From positions 1 to 64,000 of the forward strand of contig CAMATN010000007.1 in NCBI GenBank assembly GCA_945861155.1: a stretch of DNA of 64,000 nt, given 5' to 3'. The translations under genes and the position numbers were made by a program. Each line of letters starts with the position of its first letter. Positions within the stretch are counted from its first letter, which is position 1. This document shows positions 17,425-26,376 of the stretch, piece by piece. The DNA comes from Rhizobium sp. Q54. GTDB lineage: Bacteria; Pseudomonadota; Alphaproteobacteria; ATCC43930; CGMCC-115725. Below the pieces are notes generated by a model. It saw only the letters and a list, made by a program, of their open reading frames with translations. It had not been told where the DNA came from and did not search any database.

Positions 17425-19353
17425 CTACGGCCGCCGCGCCTCGCTCGCCGGCACGAACTCGGTCAGAGCGGAAGCCAGGCGTTCGATCTCCGCGTCGAGC
17501 CGTCGAACATGAGCGGCGCCATCGTTGCGCAACTCGCTGGCCGTCAGGCGCTGGAGCGATGTCGCCAGCTCGCACAGCTGCGCGGCGCCGAGATGTCCGG
17601 CCGCGCGCTGCAGCGCGACGAGGCAGCGCGCGAAACCGGCGGCGTCGGCGGTCGCGACCGCCTCGTCGAGGCGTTCCATGATCTGTCTTGCGTCGGCGCG
17701 AAAGGTCTCGATGACCTCGCGCAAAAAGCCCGGGCCGCCGCCGAGAGCGCGCAACCCCTCGATCACCCTCGCGTCGACGGCGGGCGGCGCATCGGCGACA
17801 AAGCGGGGATGCGCGGCGATCGGCGTGATCCGCTCCGGCTCCTGGCGGATGCGCTCGCCCCCGGCAGGAAAGCGCTCAGGCAGGCGCTCTGGAAGGCGCT
17901 CTGGAAGGCGCTCTGGCGGCCGTGCGGATTGTCGCTCGGGGGCCGGGGGCGACGTCTCGCCGAGGCGCGGCAGCGCACGCTCCGCGTCGAGCGGCAGTGC
18001 GTAAAGCGCGTTCGCCAGCAGCTGCTCGGTCACCGGCGCCGGGATGAAGCCGTCGAGTTCGCCCTCTTCGACCTCGACGAGATTGGCGACCTGCCCGGCC
18101 TCGGCGATCAGGAGGACGAACGGCGCCTCGCCGCCGAGCCGCGCCGCATGGTGCGCCAGACCGAGCGCCGACAGCAATCTGTCGCGGCCGTCGACGATCA
18201 CGATCGGCCGCTGGGTCTCGCCCGGACGGGCGAGCTCGGCCAGGGCTTCGTCGGTGTCGCCGGGCCAACGCGGCTCGGCATTCCACGCCGCGAGCGGTTC
18301 CGCCAGGTCGCGGGCAAGTTCGTCGTCCTCGGTCACGATCAGCACCGCGCGGCGCTTCAGATCGAGGATAGGCCCGGGCGCTCCCGCCTCGATCGCCAGG
18401 GACAGCGTAACCGTGAGCCGGGTGCGTTGGCCGGCCAGCTTCTCGATGGCGAACGTGCCGTCGGCCAACGCTACCAACCGCTGGACCAGCCGCAGCGCCA
18501 GCGGAACCCCGTTGGCGGCCAGATCCGCCGCTCGGTGCGCGCCGAGGCCGTCGACGCGGATTTTGAGCCGGACCCGCCGCACGTCGCATCCGCCGGAATG
18601 GGAATCGATCGTCATGCGCACCGTCGCCGCCTGCGCGACCGCGACCGCGACCGCGTGATCGGCGAGGCTGCTCAGAACCCGGGCGACAACCTGGGCATGA
18701 CCGCGCAGCCGATAGGGCAAGCGCGGATCGACCCGCCAGCGCAGCGCCACGCCGGTCTTGCCGGAATTTTCCCGCACCGGCGCCAGGCTATGCGTGATCA
18801 AGGCGCGCAGATCGAAGGTCTCCAGCGGCGGGGCAAACGTCCCGGCTTCGAGCGCCGCGTAATCGAGAACATCCTGGATCGGCGGGGCGGCGGCTCGCGG
18901 CGAGCGCGCCGTCGCCATCGGACCGCGCAACGTGTCGGCGATCAGACGCAGCGTGCGTTGCCATTCGGCCGCGGCCTGCGCCGCGTCGGCGCGCGCCGAC
19001 GCGATCCCGCGGATCGCCCCGGCGACAAAGGCCGGAAGGACCGCGAGGGCGAGGATCAGACCGACCGCGAGGAATGGCTGCTGGCGCCAGATTTCGGTCG
19101 ACAGCACGACCGCGGTAAAGCTGAGGATGCTGATGATCGCAACGGTCAGCAGCGCACCGAGGCCAAAGCGCAGCCCGGCATAGAAAATCGCCGCCAGGTA
19201 GAGCGGGTACCAACCGGCGGCATCGCTGCCGCCGAGGTGCAGGAACGCCGAGAACAGCACGATGTCGAGCGCCGCAGCGCCGTAATACCGCATGGCGACG
19301 GGGCCGGCCACAACACCATCCAGAGCAGCATGGCCCAGCCGGCGACGAGCCAC
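17425..19353 (-). CDS. RpfC-like hybrid sensor, degenerate kinase/receiver/Hpt part (frameshifted from its N-terminus)
   Basis: This frame encodes the bulk of an RpfC-type hybrid sensor. Real similarity begins near MRYYGAAALDIV (about 19296), continuing the membrane segments (FLHLGGSDAAGWYPLYL, FYAGLRFG, then two more helices). Next come a HisKA-like helix, an ATPase-like domain, a receiver-like domain and an Hpt-like domain. The expected phospho-residues are missing: the H-box reads LIADTLRGPM (Asp for His), the N-box reads SSLADHA (Asp for Asn), the receiver ends in GFIPAPV (no KP lysine), and the Hpt box reads LVALQRAAGHLGA (Val for His). A linker carries tandem PERL units (near 17880-17925). 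It is probably a non-catalytic scaffold or a decaying gene. The N-terminal part is in another frame (19290-19793). Confidence 0.75.
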   Translation of the reverse strand: MARRRLGHAALDGVVAGPVAMRYYGAAALDIVLFSAFLHLGGSDAAGWYPLYLAAIFYAGLRFGLGALLTVAIISILSFTAVVLSTEIWRQQPFLAVGLILALAVLPAFVAGAIRGIASARADAAQAAAEWQRTLRLIADTLRGPMATARSPRAAAPPIQDVLDYAALEAGTFAPPLETFDLRALITHSLAPVRENSGKTGVALRWRVDPRLPYRLRGHAQVVARVLSSLADHAVAVAVAQAATVRMTIDSHSGGCDVRRVRLKIRVDGLGAHRAADLAANGVPLALRLVQRLVALADGTFAIEKLAGQRTRLTVTLSLAIEAGAPGPILDLKRRAVLIVTEDDELARDLAEPLAAWNAEPRWPGDTDEALAELARPGETQRPIVIVDGRDRLLSALGLAHHAARLGGEAPFVLLIAEAGQVANLVEVEEGELDGFIPAPVTEQLLANALYALPLDAERALPRLGETSPPAPERQSARPPERLPERLPERLPERFPAGGERIRQEPERITPIAAHPRFVADAPPAVDARVIEGLRALGGGPGFLREVIETFRADARQIMERLDEAVATADAAGFARCLVALQRAAGHLGAAQLCELATSLQRLTASELRNDGAAHVRRLDAEIERLASALTEFVPASEARRP

Positions 19354-19793
19354 GGCGCCGCGAGCGGCACGCTATGCGCCGCCGGGCCCTCGAACGGGGT
19401 CAGGGTCAGAGCGAAACCGAAGAGCAAGGTCGTGACGAGGATCCGCAGCACCGCCTGCTCGGCTTCGTAGCCCGCTTGTGCGGCGAGCCCGGCGATCCGG
19501 CGTGCACCCGCCAGCGCCGTCGCGACGCCGACCGAAGCCGGCGCCAGCACCAACAGCGCGACGAGCGCACTCGCGGCCAGCGGACGCCACAGCAGCGCGT
19601 TCGACGCTGCTATCAATGCGACCGCGATCGGCGAGACGATGGCGGCCACCGACAAGCCGAGCGCGGCCACGGCGATGCGCCAGCCGCACTCGTCAGGGGC
19701 CTTTACGTGGCTCGCGGCCACGGTTGCCGCGGCCGACCCGTCCTGGCCCCGCTGCGTTATCCAATCAAGCAGGTTTGTGGCGGGCGCGGGCAA
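19290..19793 (-). CDS. N-terminal membrane part of the RpfC-like sensor, separated by a frameshift
   Basis: The frame starting at 19793 gives about 168 residues with a soluble N-terminus, then hydrophobic helices (GWRIAVAALGLSVAAIVSP, ALLVLAPASVGVATALAGA, ILVTTLLFGFALTL, WLVAGWAMLLWMVLW). It then runs into the region where the next frame takes over (about 19290-19310) and continues as non-homologous sequence to a stop near 19146. Read together, the two frames give a normal five- or more-helix RpfC-like sensor domain, so a single-base indel has split one gene. The start lies 9 bp after the stop of the upstream histidine kinase, indicating one operon. Confidence 0.7.
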
Positions 19794-19802
19794 GCTGGAA
19801 CC

Positions 19803-21446
19803 CTAGGACTGCCCGGCCGCGCGGAGGCCGCCGCCGACCGAATCCGGCGCCGGCTGCGAGCGTTCGCGCTGAAAGGCCACGGTCACCGTCGTGCCCACGC
19901 CCTTTGTGCTGTGGATCGTCAGCACGCCGCCGTGCAGCTCGGTCAACCCGATCGTCAGCGGCAGACCGAGCCCGGTGCCGTCATGCTTGCGCGACCAGGC
20001 GCTGGCGACCTGGCCGAAGCGGGTCATCGCCAGCTTGACCTCGGCGGCGTCCATGCCGATCCCGTGATCGATAACCGCGATTGCCAGCGCCCCGCCGACA
20101 TTGCGCAGCACGATCTCGACCCGGCCGCCGGCATGGCTGAACTTGATCGCGTTGACCAACAGGTTGAGCACGATCTGCTTCAGCTTGCGGGAATCCGCCA
20201 GCAGCAGCGGGATCGCTCCCTCGCGCCGGATCGCGATGCGGATGTCGCTCGCGCGCGCCTTGGCCTCGGCGAGCTGGACCAGATCGGCGACGGTCTTGGC
20301 CGGGTCGATCACCTCCTCGGCCAGATCGAGCTTGCCGGCTTCGAGCCTCGACACGTCGAGGATATCGTTGATCAGGCCGAGCAGGTGTTCGGCGCTCGCC
20401 AGAATGTCGCGCGCGTAGCCGACATATTTCGGGGTTCCGATCGGCCCCAGCATCTCGCCCGCGATGACCTGGGAAAAGCCGATGACCGCGTTGAGCGGGG
20501 TGCGCAGCTCGTGGCTCATATTGGCGACGAACTCGGTCTTGCTGCGGTTGGCCAGCTCGGCCTGCTCCTTCGCCGCCAACAGATCGCACTCGGTGCGCTT
20601 GCGCTCGGTGATGTCGACGAAGACGGTGACCACCATCGCCTCCTCGCCGTCGCCGGCGTGGAACAGCGCCTTGCTGGTCAGCAGCACGCAGGAATTGCCG
20701 TCGCGATCGACGATCTCCTCCTCGGCCGAACTCGGCACCGCGGTGCCGGCGAGCAGACGCTCGTCGCCCTCCATCAGGATGCGCGCCAACGGTCCGCCAT
20801 GCGCCTCGACCGGCCGCTTGCCGTTCAATCGGCTCGCCGGCACCCCGACAAAGGACGCGAACAGCCGGTTGACGAGCAAATAGCGGCCGTCGGGACCGGT
20901 GACGCAGATCATCCGCGGCAGGACATCGATCAACCGGAGCAGCGTCTCGTAAGCCTGCCGCGCCGCCTCGGGATGGCGCCGGTCGGCCTCGACATGGGTC
21001 TCCTCGCCATGGGTCTCCTTGGCAGGCGTTTTCTCGGCAGGCGTTTTCTCGGCGTGAGGCGTCGCGCGCTGCCGCTGCAATTGGCGGCAAGCCCGGATGC
21101 GGAAATCGCGCTGGTCGATCGGGATCAGCAGATGGTCGGCGGCGCCGGCCGCGCGCGCCCGCTCGATGCAATCAAGATCCCGCTCGGATCCGACGAGAAT
21201 GACCGGCGCCTCGGCGCAACCGGGCTGCTTGCCCAAGCGCGCGACAAAATCCGCCGCCTCGCCCTGGGCGCTTACGGCCGCCAGCAGCACCAGATCGGGA
21301 CGATGCTGGGAACAATACGAAAGGGCGGGGATCTGATCGGCGAAGGTCTTCGCGATTGTTCCGACGCCGAGCGAGAGCGCCAAACGTTCGAGGATCTTCA
21401 GATTGGTGACGCTGTCATCGACGATGACTACAAGTTGCGACGACAC
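19803..21446 (-). CDS. Hybrid histidine kinase: pseudo-receiver, PAS, HisKA, HATPase
   Basis: A 547-residue cytoplasmic sensor kinase. Residues 1-128 are an RpfG-like receiver that keeps VVIVDDS but has Ala56 where the phospho-Asp should be (DLVLLAAV) and Ile108 in place of the conserved Lys. A Lys/Glu/Thr-rich linker with a tandem repeat (about 130-155; 15-bp units near 21020-21050) leads to a PAS domain (about 165-285, ending FVDITERKR). HisKA carries an intact H-box, NMSHELRTPLNAV with His312. The ATPase has N-, G1- and G2-type boxes (NLLVNAIKFS, DHGIGM, GTGLGL). The enzyme should autophosphorylate, while its own receiver should not accept phosphate. Start is GTG at 21444-21446. Confidence 0.9.
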   Translation of the reverse strand: MSSQLVVIVDDSVTNLKILERLALSLGVGTIAKTFADQIPALSYCSQHRPDLVLLAAVSAQGEAADFVARLGKQPGCAEAPVILVGSERDLDCIERARAAGAADHLLIPIDQRDFRIRACRQLQRQRATPHAEKTPAEKTPAKETHGEETHVEADRRHPEAARQAYETLLRLIDVLPRMICVTGPDGRYLLVNRLFASFVGVPASRLNGKRPVEAHGGPLARILMEGDERLLAGTAVPSSAEEEIVDRDGNSCVLLTSKALFHAGDGEEAMVVTVFVDITERKRTECDLLAAKEQAELANRSKTEFVANMSHELRTPLNAVIGFSQVIAGEMLGPIGTPKYVGYARDILASAEHLLGLINDILDVSRLEAGKLDLAEEVIDPAKTVADLVQLAEAKARASDIRIAIRREGAIPLLLADSRKLKQIVLNLLVNAIKFSHAGGRVEIVLRNVGGALAIAVIDHGIGMDAAEVKLAMTRFGQVASAWSRKHDGTGLGLPLTIGLTELHGGVLTIHSTKGVGTTVTVAFQRERSQPAPDSVGGGLRAAGQS

Positions 21447-21622
21447 GCCCTGCCCCGAGGGTTATTTATCCACCTACAATCGTATGCCGGAACCGGCAAT
21501 ACATACACCGGCGTGTAGTTGCGGTGCTGAGTTGCTGATATTCCAATAGGTTGAACGGTTCGGCTCAGAGCGCGCGCGAACCGGCAGACGAGCCGGGCGG
21601 ACAAGGTGATTCGCGGCTTGGG

Positions 21623-22570
21623 CTACAAGCGGTAGAAGGCCTTGGCGTTGGACCAGAAAAATCGGTCGCGCTGTTCGGGCGATAAATGGCTCAGCATCCG
21701 GCTCATCGCGGCAACCAGCGCACCGTATCCGATACGCAAGCCGGCCACCGGGAAATTGGTGGCGAAGAGCGCCCGTTCGATGCCGAAGATCGACACCGCA
21801 TCGAGCACGACGGCCCGGTTCGACTGGTAATCCCAGGCGCTGTCCTTGAGGCCGAACTCGGATATCTTAACGTGGACGTTGGGTTCCCGCGCGAGGGTTT
21901 CCATCGCCCGCCGCCACGCCGCCAGTCCGAGATCGCTGCGGTCCCACGGAAAGCCGGTATGGTTGAGGACGATCGGCGTTCTCGGAAAGGCGCGCGCCAC
22001 CGCGGCGGCTTCGTCAAGATGCCAGAACGGCACCCGCAAATCCCAGGACAGCCCGTATTTTTCCAGCAGGGCAAACCCGCGCAGCCATTTTTCGTGCTGC
22101 ATCGTGCCCGGTTGGCCCGGCTCGACGCGGCCTGGATCAAGACGGTCGGGCGAGGGCGCGGTAACCGGTTTCGAGCGGATGCCGCGGACCAGCGGGAACG
22201 CGGCCTGGGCTGCGATCACTTCCTCGGCATTGTGGGTGTCGAACCAGGCGTGGGCTACGATCGCGCCGGGGAAGCCGTATTGCTCGTTGATCCGGGTGAC
22301 CCATCGGGTTTCGCCGAGCTGGTCGGCGCGATCCCACTCGGCTTCGCAATGCACCGTCGTCAAGACGTTGTGGCCCGCGGCGTCGCGCCGGTAATCGTCG
22401 GGCAGGTAGTCGCGCCGCAGCGCGCTGTCGTCGCCCATGAAGAAATCGCGGCGCGGCTCGCCGATCAGGTTCGGGTGCCGTTTGTGGGACAGATCCCACA
22501 AATGATGATGCGCGTCGATCAGCGTCACCGCGTCCGGCGAGCCGTTCCAATTGCCGTGGATCGTGTGCAT
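21623..22570 (-). CDS. Amidohydrolase family protein (COG3618-type)
   Basis: A 315-residue TIM-barrel metal-dependent hydrolase related to 2-pyrone-4,6-dicarboxylate lactonase and L-fuconolactonase-type enzymes. Motifs: IDAHHHLWDL at the N-terminus, TVHCEAEWD, VNHTGFPWDR-like segment (IVLNHTGFPWD), KISEFG, and the C-terminal LFATNFPVAG replacing the common MxGSDWP. The HxH pair and the later His are in place. The substrate is unknown. ATG 22568-22570 is used because the upstream in-frame extension is not family-like. The gene is divergent from the ABC transporter operon, across about 200 bp. Confidence 0.83.
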   Translation of the reverse strand: MHTIHGNWNGSPDAVTLIDAHHHLWDLSHKRHPNLIGEPRRDFFMGDDSALRRDYLPDDYRRDAAGHNVLTTVHCEAEWDRADQLGETRWVTRINEQYGFPGAIVAHAWFDTHNAEEVIAAQAAFPLVRGIRSKPVTAPSPDRLDPGRVEPGQPGTMQHEKWLRGFALLEKYGLSWDLRVPFWHLDEAAAVARAFPRTPIVLNHTGFPWDRSDLGLAAWRRAMETLAREPNVHVKISEFGLKDSAWDYQSNRAVVLDAVSIFGIERALFATNFPVAGLRIGYGALVAAMSRMLSHLSPEQRDRFFWSNAKAFYRL

Positions 22571-22769
22571 CGATGCGCTCCCAAAACTGTCTTGCCGGCT
22601 CTTTTCGCAAGCGATCCGGCAGCACCGGGGGCAATGTGCGCTATCGAGCGCATTGGCGGAATGCGCTAGGCTTTCAGCCCTGCGATGATTCGCGGCCCCG
22701 GCCTCTTCGGGCATGCGGTCCGATAAGATATGCCGTCGCGCTGCTGCTTGCCCGGAGGATCGCCGTCCC

Positions 22770-23900
22770 GTGCCGTTCGAGGTTGCCTGGCGGATACTGG
22801 CCTACCAGAAGGGACGCACCGCGCTGGCGGTCGGCGGCATATTCATTGCGATCCTGCTGATCTTCGTCGAGCTCGGGTTTTTCATCGCGGTGCCGCAGGG
22901 CGGCATGCTGGTGTACGACCACATGCGCTTCGATCTGCTGGTGTCATCCAACCGCTACATCTTCCAGGCGGAATCGTGGCATTTTCCGCGGGCCCGGCTG
23001 GAAGCGGTCGCGCGACACCCCGAAATCGTCCGAGCGACGCCGTTCTATCTCGGCAGCGCGAAGTGGCAGGATGTCGGCGGCGGCAAGCGCATCGACGCAA
23101 CGGTGATCGGCTTCGATCCGCACTCGGGCCTCTTTGCCGTCCCCGACATCGAGAGCCAGGGCGCGGTGCTCGAACGCCCCGACACGGTGCTGGTGGACAG
23201 CCAGACCCGCCCGATTTTCGGCCCGCTCCAGACCGGGCGGATCGTCGATCTCGACGGGCGCCGCATCACGATCGGCGGTCAATACGGGCTCGGCACCGGG
23301 TTTCTCGGGCTTGGGATCGTGCTGGCGAACGAGGCGAATTTCTTCCGTATTTTCGCCGCCCGCCCGCCCGACACGGTCAATCTCGGGCTCGTCGCGCTGA
23401 AGCCCGGCGCCGACCCGGAGGGCGTTGCCCGCGCGCTGCGCCAGGTCTTGCCGGCGGACACGCAGATCCTGACCCGGGCCGAATTGGCCGCGCACGAGGT
23501 CGAGTTCTGGACGACGCGAACCGGCACCGGGCTGATCTTCGGGTCGGGTCTGGTCGTGGCGTTCGTCGTCGGGATCATGATCCTCTATCAGACCCTGGCG
23601 ACCCAGATCACCCGGCAATTGCCGCAATTCGCGATGCTGAAGGCGATCGGCTACACCAACCGTTTTCTCTATGGCATCGTTCTGGTCGAGGCCGTGCTGA
23701 TCATGCTTGTCGCCTTTCTCCCGGCGCTGGCCGCGTCGCTCGGGCTCTATTCGGTGATCCGCGGCCAGACGCTGCTGCCGGTGACGATGAGCCCGGCCCG
23801 GCTGGCGGCGGTGTTCGCAATCGCGCTGTTCATGGCGGCGATCTCGGCGATTTTCTCGCTCTCCCGGTTGCGCCGAGCCGACCCCGCCGAAATCTTCTAA
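22770..23900 (+). CDS. ABC transporter permease, FtsX/DevC-like (first)
   Basis: A 376-residue permease of the MacB/FtsX/DevC group: one N-terminal helix (GGIFIAILLIFVELGFFIAV), a large periplasmic domain of about 220 residues, and three C-terminal helices (LVVAFVVGIMILYQTLATQI, GIVLVEAVLIMLVAFLPALAASL, FAIALFMAAISAIFSL) ending in RRADPAEIF, as in DevC. The start is GTG at 22770 after GGAGG at 22753-22757; a longer frame from 22713 is possible. The second permease follows 12 bp later and the ATPase after that; the three genes form one operon. Such systems usually need a membrane fusion protein, which is not encoded here. Confidence 0.88.
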   Translation: MPFEVAWRILAYQKGRTALAVGGIFIAILLIFVELGFFIAVPQGGMLVYDHMRFDLLVSSNRYIFQAESWHFPRARLEAVARHPEIVRATPFYLGSAKWQDVGGGKRIDATVIGFDPHSGLFAVPDIESQGAVLERPDTVLVDSQTRPIFGPLQTGRIVDLDGRRITIGGQYGLGTGFLGLGIVLANEANFFRIFAARPPDTVNLGLVALKPGADPEGVARALRQVLPADTQILTRAELAAHEVEFWTTRTGTGLIFGSGLVVAFVVGIMILYQTLATQITRQLPQFAMLKAIGYTNRFLYGIVLVEAVLIMLVAFLPALAASLGLYSVIRGQTLLPVTMSPARLAAVFAIALFMAAISAIFSLSRLRRADPAEIF

Positions 23901-23912
23901 GAACGCCGCATC

Positions 23913-25097
23913 GTGACCCCCGATACGCGTTCTCGGCTCCCGAACACCCGGTTTGTCCCGCTCGCCTGGCGCAACCTGTTGGCCAGCAAGCGGCGATTCG
24001 CGCGCTCGGTCGCCGGGATCGGCTTCGCAGTTCTGTTGATGCTGGTCCAGCTCGGTTTCGAGCGCGGGTTTTTCGATGCCTCGCTCGGCATGGTCCGCGA
24101 ACTTGACGGCGACCTCTTCATCATGCGCGCCACCAAATACCGTTTCGGCAGCGAAGACCCGTTCCCGGCGCGCGATCTCGAACCCGCCCGCAAAATTGCC
24201 GGGGTGGCCGGAATCGTCCCGCTCTACGCCTCGTGGGAGCGTTTCTTCTGGAAGGATCCGACCGGGAACAACGCCTACCTCGTCCAGGTCTTCGCGTTCG
24301 ATCCCGATCACCCGGTTTTCCTGCTGCCCGAACTCCAGGCGCAAAGCGAACGGCTAAAACAGGCGGATGCGGTGATCGTCGACCGCCGCGCCCGCCGGTT
24401 TCTCGGCATGGCGAGCGGCGCTCGTGAAACCGAGATCAACGGCCGCATTGTGCAGATCGTCGGCGATTATGCGCTCGGCCCCGATTTCATGAGCAACGGC
24501 ACGGTGATGATGAGCGAGCGCAGCTTTGCCGGGTTCCTGAGCGGCAACCCGGCCAATGTGGCGCGGCTGCCGGTCGAGTTCGGAATTATCAAGCTGCGGC
24601 CGGGCGCCGAGGCGCCCGCCGTGCAGCAGGCCCTGCGCGCCGCTTTGCCCGACGAGGTCCGGGTGTTGACCAAGCCGGAACTCGTTGCCTTCGAGCGCGA
24701 TTTCCAGGCAGATCTGTCGTCCGCCGGGCCGATATTCTGGATGGGCACGATCGTCGGTTTTGTCGTCGGCATGTTGATTTCTTATCAGGTCATCTACACC
24801 GATCTGTCCGACCAGTTGGCGCAATACGCGACCCTGAAGGGAATGGGGTATGGCAATGGCTACCTCGTGGGGGTGGTGTTCCAGCAGGCGGCATTCTCGG
24901 CGGTGGCCGCGTTCGTCCCGGCCTGGCTGCTCTGTCTCGTCGTCTACCGCGTGATCGGCGAACTTGCCCTGCTGCCGCTGCACATGACGCTGAGCCAAAC
25001 CGTGATCAGCTTTGGCCTGACCCTCGGCATGTGCCTGGTTTCGGCCAGCCTGGCGATCCGCCGGGTTATTGCGGTCGATCCGGCCGAAATATTCTGA
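23913..25097 (+). CDS. ABC transporter permease, FtsX/DevC-like (second)
   Basis: A 394-residue paralogue of the preceding permease with the same plan: an N-terminal helix after LAWRNLLASKRRF, a large periplasmic domain, and three C-terminal helices (IVGFVVGMLISYQVI, FVPAWLLCLVVYRVIG, VISFGLTLGMCLVSASLAI), ending in VDPAEIF. The presence of two different permeases points to a heterodimeric membrane part. Its stop codon overlaps the start of the ATPase gene in TGATG (25095-25099), so the ATPase is translationally coupled. Confidence 0.9.
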   Translation: MTPDTRSRLPNTRFVPLAWRNLLASKRRFARSVAGIGFAVLLMLVQLGFERGFFDASLGMVRELDGDLFIMRATKYRFGSEDPFPARDLEPARKIAGVAGIVPLYASWERFFWKDPTGNNAYLVQVFAFDPDHPVFLLPELQAQSERLKQADAVIVDRRARRFLGMASGARETEINGRIVQIVGDYALGPDFMSNGTVMMSERSFAGFLSGNPANVARLPVEFGIIKLRPGAEAPAVQQALRAALPDEVRVLTKPELVAFERDFQADLSSAGPIFWMGTIVGFVVGMLISYQVIYTDLSDQLAQYATLKGMGYGNGYLVGVVFQQAAFSAVAAFVPAWLLCLVVYRVIGELALLPLHMTLSQTVISFGLTLGMCLVSASLAIRRVIAVDPAEIF

Positions 25098-26212
25098 TGG
25101 ACGCGTCCGACCCGTGTCTGCCGCTGTTGACGGGACCGCCGGTCATCCGGGCTGAGGGCGTAAATTTTTACTACGGCGAGGGGGAAGCCCGCTTCCAGGT
25201 CCTGTTCGATATCGGGCTTGAGGTCGCGCCCGGCCAGCTGGTCGTGATGACCGGCCCGTCGGGCTCGGGCAAGACCACGCTGCTGACCCTGGTCGGCGCG
25301 CTGCGCTCGCTGCAGGAGGGTCGGATCGAAGTCTTGGGTCACGACATCTCGAAGCTCGACCGGGCCGGGCTGGTGCGGGTGCGGCGCGACATCGGCTTCA
25401 TCTTTCAGCTGCACAATCTGTTCGAGGCGCTGAGCGCCTACGAGAACGTCAAGATGGCGTTGCAACTCGGCGGCAAGCTTTCGGCCGCCGAGATGCGCGA
25501 GCGCGGCGTCGCCATTCTGGAACGCCTGGGCCTGGGCGATCGCATCAGCCACAAGCCGCGCGCGCTGTCCGGCGGGCAGCGCCAGCGGGTGGCGATCGCG
25601 CGGGCGCTGGCGAACCGGCCAAGGCTCGTGCTGGCCGACGAGCCGACCGCCGCGCTCGACCAGGATTCGACGCGCAACGTGATCCGGATGTTCAAGGAGC
25701 TGACGGTCGAGGACGGCACCGCGATCCTGATGGTGACGCACGACCACCGCATCATCGAGCTCGCCGACCGGCTGGTTCACATGGTCGACGGGCGCGTCGT
25801 CTCCGATGTCGTGCTGAACGACGCGCTGCGCATCTGCGAGTTCTTGAAGGGGATCGATGCGTTCAAGGCGCTGACCCCGACCGAATTGACCCATGTCGCC
25901 GAACGCATGGCGAAGCGCCATTACATGCCGGGCGAAGTCGTGATCCGCGAAGGCGAGAGCGGGCACGAGCTGTTCCTGATATCCGAGGGCGAGGTAAAGG
26001 TCGAGCGCTCGGACCACGAGGTCGCCCGGCTCGGCCCCGGCGATTTCTTCGGCGAATTGGCGCTATTGAGCGGCGATCCGCGCAACGCGACGGTCAGCGC
26101 GGTCAACCCGGTGGAAACCTATGTGCTGGGCGAGGCGGATTTCCATGCCGCGATCGGCGCCAGCGCCAATTTCCGCGACCAGCTGCGCCGGGTTTATTTC
26201 CTGCGCCACTGA
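25097..26212 (+). CDS. ABC transporter ATPase fused to a cyclic nucleotide-binding domain
   Basis: A 371-residue protein. Residues 15-245 are a LolD/DevA-type ATPase with Walker A GPSGSGKT (53-60), signature LSGGQRQR (157-164), Walker B LVLADEP and an H-loop in VTHDH. Residues about 254-365 are a Crp-type cNMP-binding domain: FKALTPTELTHVAERM, YMPGEVVIREGE, LFLISEGEVKV and the phosphate-binding cassette FGELALLSGDPRNATV with Arg329. It has no DNA-binding domain. The expected reading is an ATPase whose activity or assembly responds to cAMP or cGMP, which is inference. The start ATG at 25097 is set by the TGATG overlap with the permease gene. Confidence 0.92.
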   Translation: MDASDPCLPLLTGPPVIRAEGVNFYYGEGEARFQVLFDIGLEVAPGQLVVMTGPSGSGKTTLLTLVGALRSLQEGRIEVLGHDISKLDRAGLVRVRRDIGFIFQLHNLFEALSAYENVKMALQLGGKLSAAEMRERGVAILERLGLGDRISHKPRALSGGQRQRVAIARALANRPRLVLADEPTAALDQDSTRNVIRMFKELTVEDGTAILMVTHDHRIIELADRLVHMVDGRVVSDVVLNDALRICEFLKGIDAFKALTPTELTHVAERMAKRHYMPGEVVIREGESGHELFLISEGEVKVERSDHEVARLGPGDFFGELALLSGDPRNATVSAVNPVETYVLGEADFHAAIGASANFRDQLRRVYFLRH

Positions 26213-26221
26213 GCGGCGTGG

Positions 26222-26348
26222 GAGGGTGCGCGTCCTTCGAGACGCACCCCTGCGGGGCGCTCCTCAGGATGAGGAGTATTTCATTTTACATCAGATATTT
26301 GCCTCATCCTGAGGAGCCCGCGAAGCGGGCGTCTCGAAGGGCGCACAG
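26222..26348. repeat. Inverted repeat (CCTCATCCTGAGGAG family), likely terminator-like
   Basis: A long imperfect inverted repeat: the left arm at about 26223-26274 (GTGCGCGTCCTTCGAGACGC ... CTCCTCAGGATGAGG) pairs with the right arm at 26302-26347 (CCTCATCCTGAGGAG ... GCGTCTCGAAGG GCGCAC), with an AT-rich loop at 26275-26301. A partial relative lies at about 37220-37306. It fills the gap between the convergent ATPase and MmgE/PrpD genes and could end transcription from both sides. Confidence 0.85.
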
Positions 26349-26376
26349 CCGCTAAAGCGGACCCATGCCCAGGTGG

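Noticed and set aside
17880-17925. 12-bp tandem repeats in the RpfC-like gene as a regulatory array
   Set aside because: They are in frame and encode a PERL repeat linker, which explains them as coding low complexity.
17131-19470. Very long antisense open frame (about 780 codons) opposite the RpfC-like gene
   Set aside because: Composition is Arg/Gln/Gly-rich shadow sequence, without recognisable domains; the opposite strand has clear protein families. Similar long antisense frames at 19374-21518, 32764-34524, 34963-37116, 54223-55893 and 57398-59155 were rejected for the same reason.
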